DNA of 64,000 bases from Nitrospira sp. (GTDB taxonomy: Bacteria > Nitrospirota > Nitrospiria > Nitrospirales > Nitrospiraceae). The notes under the pieces are model-generated. The model had not been told where the DNA came from and did not search any database. It worked only from the letters and a program-made list of their open reading frames with translations. Below, piece after piece: positions 61,801 through 64,000 of the stretch. Where the stretch lies: positions 1 through 64,000 of the forward strand of contig JADLEJ010000008.1 of assembly GCA_020846195.1 (NCBI GenBank). Reading direction: 5' to 3'. How positions within the stretch are numbered: position 1 is the first letter of the stretch; each line of letters starts with the position of its first letter. The translations under genes and the position numbers were made by a program.

Positions 61801-62198
61801 GGTTCAGCAGGAAGCAATCCACGGGAAACAGCCAGGCATCGATCGATCGTCACCTGATCCTCACCGCCACCTTGACCGATCACATCGAGCTGAAGCTGAG
61901 CGCCCTGAACAATCTCCCGCATCGCACCGACCGCGCGAAGCCAATCTGCCTCTGCAATCGCATGACCCTGTTCAAACAGCGACTCCAGCTGTTCACTCAA
62001 CTGCGCAATACCGGCAAACCCGTACAGCGCTGCGGCTCCTCGAATCCGGTGCGCCACAATATATTGCTCGTGCAATTGTTGCGGACTGGGGATAGCCCCA
62101 TCGGCTGGATGCAAGGCGCGCTTGATCTCGGCGATGCCATCGACAGCCTCGGCCACGAAAATAGCCAGAAGATTGTCCGGATCGAATTCAGCGCTCAT
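58833..62198 (-). CDS. cheA: hybrid chemosensory histidine kinase CheA with three Hpt domains
   Basis: The 1121-residue protein has three Hpt domains with phosphoacceptor His50 (AHRIRGAA), His207 and His373 (both TAHTLKGS). A dimerisation region follows (SRDRLERLLNLVGELVIGRG), then the HATPase domain with HLVRNAVYHG (N box), EDDGAGLD and GFSTAEKVGDQAGRGVGLDVV, a CheW domain, and a C-terminal receiver (from about 998) with Asp1046 in FTDLEMP. There is no P2/CheY-docking domain. Multi-Hpt hybrid CheA proteins (ChpA, FrzE type) run motility, pilus and other non-flagellar systems. The receptor gene lies 48 bp upstream on the same strand. Confidence 0.94.
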   Translation of the reverse strand: MSAEFDPDNLLAIFVAEAVDGIAEIKRALHPADGAIPSPQQLHEQYIVAHRIRGAAALYGFAGIAQLSEQLESLFEQGHAIAEADWLRAVGAMREIVQGAQLQLDVIGQGGGEDQVTIDRCLAVSRGLLPAEPAGSAVLIDHAGGRSVGDGALLSQEYLVPNVDADVLSYFVPEAVEYLDTIDRLIRSLQAHPQDDDAIHRLFRTAHTLKGSSHTVGFTVIGDMAYPMEECMGRVRERRVELTDALFEGLTRAVGIIRLALRRDPAHVPQLQQDVPAVIGFLTQLRDGVVAVSATPVAPAEMRSSVAPSGEGDAAVSPVLLAEYLIPQLDPEVLSYFAPEAQEYLETLEANLLRLDKNGQDNELINQLFRTAHTLKGSAYTVGFQSIGDLVHHIEDFMGAVRDGHLAVQPGQTDLLLRSVDVVRVLMRRDPATLAATQQRFASALAELKVLHAGGAPSVAPPVRTDDRSAPPMQPSAGSNEDGAQGKTSDGRPAEDREVIRVSRDRLERLLNLVGELVIGRGRLEQRLRVLEQLSQQVLACKSRLVDAVQSFEEKHTFTFPVAPASSSDAPVPGISGLSDFGSLEFDKYDDFNILARRISEVTADITESMSQLSGSIRRAHDDMSQLQQLTLGMRDEIARARMVPIGTPFTRFRRAIREIARASGKEVSLVTSGEHTEVDTGVVERLVDPLIHLVRNAVYHGIEPAGVRVAKGKPAVGTVYLHAAHRGNSIIIEVEDDGAGLDLKRIRTKAVNLGLARPEQIQAMPDAEALKYIFAPGFSTAEKVGDQAGRGVGLDVVKRAIEGMNGHIDVESLPGVGTKFTLDLPLTLLIATALMVRAGSERYAIPLPNVREVTLPTMDSLQHMGERAILQLGEEAIDLYSLRHLLRHESGTVDLSMPVVVVRTVSGPIGLAVDELLGRQEIVIKSLGTLRSMERSCFGGATIDPEGQVVLVVDTGRLLARESRESAAMLAAPETALVPYQDSEDDKDAGAAAMASILLIDDSLSIRKFVGRMLENAGYRVDTAVDGEDGLRKASAHSYRLIFTDLEMPKLNGLEVIQALRSRPQTQQTPVVVMTTRAGDKHRQMALSIGASSYIAKPVEERALLQEVERWVGQVSAARP

Positions 62199-62246
62199 CC
62201 CAGCCCCTTCTCACCAGGAGGATGTCAGATCTTCCAAGGTATCTCA

Positions 62247-64000
62247 TTACACCAGTTTGAATTGCGACACCGAGGCCGTCAGCGTTTCAGCGAGCTTGGC
62301 CATGTCTTCGACCGTGACGCGCGTAGAGTCCGTGGCTTTCTGCGTGGCCACCGCGCCCCCGGTGAAGTCCTTAATCGAGCGCCCCACCTTGTCGGTCGAC
62401 GCGGTCTGCTCAACCGCGGATGAGGCGATGCTTTGAGCCAGCTCCGATGAACGCTGCGCGATGGTAGAAATTTCTTTAAACACGTCGCCCGTGCGCAACG
62501 CAGACGCCGATCCCGCTTCCACGGCCTGGGTTTCATGTTCCATTGCGACCACCGCGTCCTGCGTTTCGCTTTGAATTACTTTCACAAGGTCCGCAATTTC
62601 CCGCGTCGCCTGCGTGGAGCTTTCCGCGAGCTTTCTCACCTGATCCGCGACGACCGCGAATCGAGCGCCCGCCTCTCCGGCGCCGGCGGCCTCAATGGCC
62701 GCGTTCAAGGCCAGCAGGTTTGTCTGATTGGCAATGTCTCGGATCGTCGACACGATTTGCGAAATTTCCAATGAGCGATCGCCAAGGGCTTTCACCTGTT
62801 TCGACATGCGCTGCACCGCCGCGCGGATGCTCTGCATGTCCTGCACGGTTTCTTGGACCGCCACACGGCCGCGCTCGGTCGCCTGCAACACCTGGCGGGC
62901 GGATTCGGACGATGCGCCGGCGGTTTCAGCGACCTGGCGCATCGATGCCGCCAGCTGTTCGACCGCACCCAGCGTCTTGACGGACTCGTCGGCTTGATGC
63001 TTGGCCGTGCCGGACATCTGCCCAGCATTCTCTCTCAACGTTCCAGCCGACTTATTCACGCGCTCCGCCGCTTCACGCACTTGGCGCATCAGCTGCGCGA
63101 ACCGCTGAATCATGAGATTGAATCCGTCGGCCAAGTTTCCGAACATATCCGCCGTGACTTCTCCGCGCTTCGTCAAGTCTCCTTTGCCGACGTCGGACAC
63201 CAAGACGAGAAACTGCATCAAACGCTTTTGCATCACGTCGCGCTCTTCCTCCGTGGACACCAGCACCGTAATACGGTCCAGCATGGAGTTGAACGCTTTC
63301 GCCATATGGCCCACCTCGTCGTCGCTCTCAAGTTTTGCGCGCGCTTGAAGATTGCCTGCCGCAGCTTGCTCGGCGACATCCGCGACGTGCACAATGTTCC
63401 GGGCAATATACCGAGCCAGGTAGTAACCGATCGCGCCGCCGAGCAGCAGCGCGATGAGACCGCCGAACAGCACCCAGTTCGTACTCCGCGTCGCTTCGAC
63501 CTGCCCGCTCTCGTTCAACTCTTTCGCCAACTCTCGAATCGTGGTCATCAACTCTCTTACTCGAAGCGTCGCCGTGTTGTACTTGTTCGCAACTTCGACA
63601 GAGAGCGACAAATTACCCAGATCTCGCATGCTCTGCTTCTGATCTTCTGAAAGCGCCGCGGAATAACTGTCCGCAAACGCGCTGACGGCGCCGTCGGTCG
63701 ACGCAAAATACTCGGCCAGCGCGGTTTTCAGCGCGGCAATGTCCTTCGCTTCATTGCGTCCCGTCGCCGACTCGCGCAACTCCGACCCGTGATAGGCCTG
63801 CAAGGGTTCCAAGGTCTGCTTTTTGAGGCTCGCCAGCGGGGCGATCGCATCCTCGAAGTCGCTCTTCCGCGACTGGCGGCCGGCGTTCAGCAACGCATCG
63901 TGATACAAACCGAGATTCGTACTGCTGATTCCGGTGTTCGACAGCGCCACCGTCGATCCGTCATAAATATTCTGCAACTCAGCTTTGAGCCGGCTTAATC
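62247..64000 (-). CDS. methyl-accepting chemotaxis protein, N-terminus beyond the window
   Basis: The frame stays open to the right edge. The visible 580 residues hold most of the 4HB-type sensory helices, one membrane helix ([21 protein letters not shown]), a HAMP domain ([17 protein letters not shown]) and the signalling domain with the tip [21 protein letters not shown] and [14 protein letters not shown] second, N-terminal membrane helix is expected outside the window. The protein would sense periplasmic signals and control CheA through CheW. It opens the cluster, so all eight genes are on one strand. Confidence 0.9.
   Translation of the reverse strand, partial: LSRLKAELQNIYDGSTVALSNTGISSTNLGLYHDALLNAGRQSRKSDFEDAIAPLASLKKQTLEPLQAYHGSELRESATGRNEAKDIAALKTALAEYFASTDGAVSAFADSYSAALSEDQKQSMRDLGNLSLSVEVANKYNTATLRVRELMTTIRELAKELNESGQVEATRSTNWVLFGGLIALLLGGAIGYYLARYIARNIVHVADVAEQAAAGNLQARAKLESDDEVGHMAKAFNSMLDRITVLVSTEEERDVMQKRLMQFLVLVSDVGKGDLTKRGEVTADMFGNLADGFNLMIQRFAQLMRQVREAAERVNKSAGTLRENAGQMSGTAKHQADESVKTLGAVEQLAASMRQVAETAGASSESARQVLQATERGRVAVQETVQDMQSIRAAVQRMSKQVKALGDRSLEISQIVSTIRDIANQTNLLALNAAIEAAGAGEAGARFAVVADQVRKLAESSTQATREIADLVKVIQSETQDAVVAMEHETQAVEAGSASALRTGDVFKEISTIAQRSSELAQSIASSAVEQTASTDKVGRSIKDFTGGAVATQKATDSTRVTVEDMAKLAETLTASVSQFKLV

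Overview
The window is about 64 kb of a high-GC, Gram-negative chromosome. The outer-membrane biogenesis genes (lptF, lptG, lpxD, a Slp-type lipoprotein), the small two-heme c-type cytochrome protein, the many Zn-ribbon and lipoprotein genes and a short repeat that follows several stop codons together remind me of Nitrospira (phylum Nitrospirota). That placement is an inference of moderate confidence, because no rRNA or nitrite-oxidation gene lies here. I saw no tRNA, rRNA, CRISPR array or transposase.

Layout. 0-5 kb: a TrkA-C domain protein, an HtrA/Do protease, a divergent EF-G paralogue and radC. 5-8.5 kb: a Zn-ribbon micro-protein behind a sigma54-like promoter, then an overlapping rsmD-coaD-aminotransferase run and an FmdB protein. 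8.5-12.7 kb (minus): purH, an intergenic repeat, purD, tsaC and a coiled-coil lipoprotein. 13-16.2 kb: two surface lipoproteins, one with seven PKD-like repeats and one with three putative Ig repeats. 16.3-21.8 kb: a broken toxin-antitoxin module between two copies of the dnaE 5' end, then dnaE and accA. 21.8-30.7 kb (mostly minus): a ferritin-like protein, a BaiN-type flavoprotein, a 1274-residue SIR2-domain protein that is a candidate anti-phage effector, an antitoxin-like small gene, DUF488 and an aldo/keto reductase. 30.7-36.3 kb: ppa, a DEAD-box helicase, hrpB. 36.3-45.9 kb: a pseudouridine synthase, a ThiS/MoaD-like protein, a 2-hydroxyacid oxidase overlapping a di-heme cytochrome anchor, a Slp lipoprotein, a hydroxyacid dehydrogenase, a TPR protein and a cold-shock protein. 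46.2-51.2 kb: the envelope-lipid operon lptF-lptG-fabF-acp-lpxD. 52.2-64 kb (minus): a chemosensory gene cluster that runs off the right edge.

The chemosensory cluster is the most coherent system. A membrane receptor feeds a three-Hpt hybrid CheA with two CheW-like couplers. The same strand then encodes a receiver plus long coiled coil, a stand-alone degenerate Hpt module, an ExeA-type AAA ATPase, and an HD-GYP protein carrying a second copy of that degenerate module. CheR and CheB are absent from the window. The architecture suggests control of surface motility, polarity or c-di-GMP rather than flagellar taxis.

The points most worth a second look are the dnaE 5' duplication around the decayed toxin-antitoxin module, the SIR2 giant protein, the duplicated His-less Hpt module, the repeat family whose edge supplies stop codons in register, and several genes whose -10 box lies 6-10 nt before the start codon, implying leaderless mRNAs.
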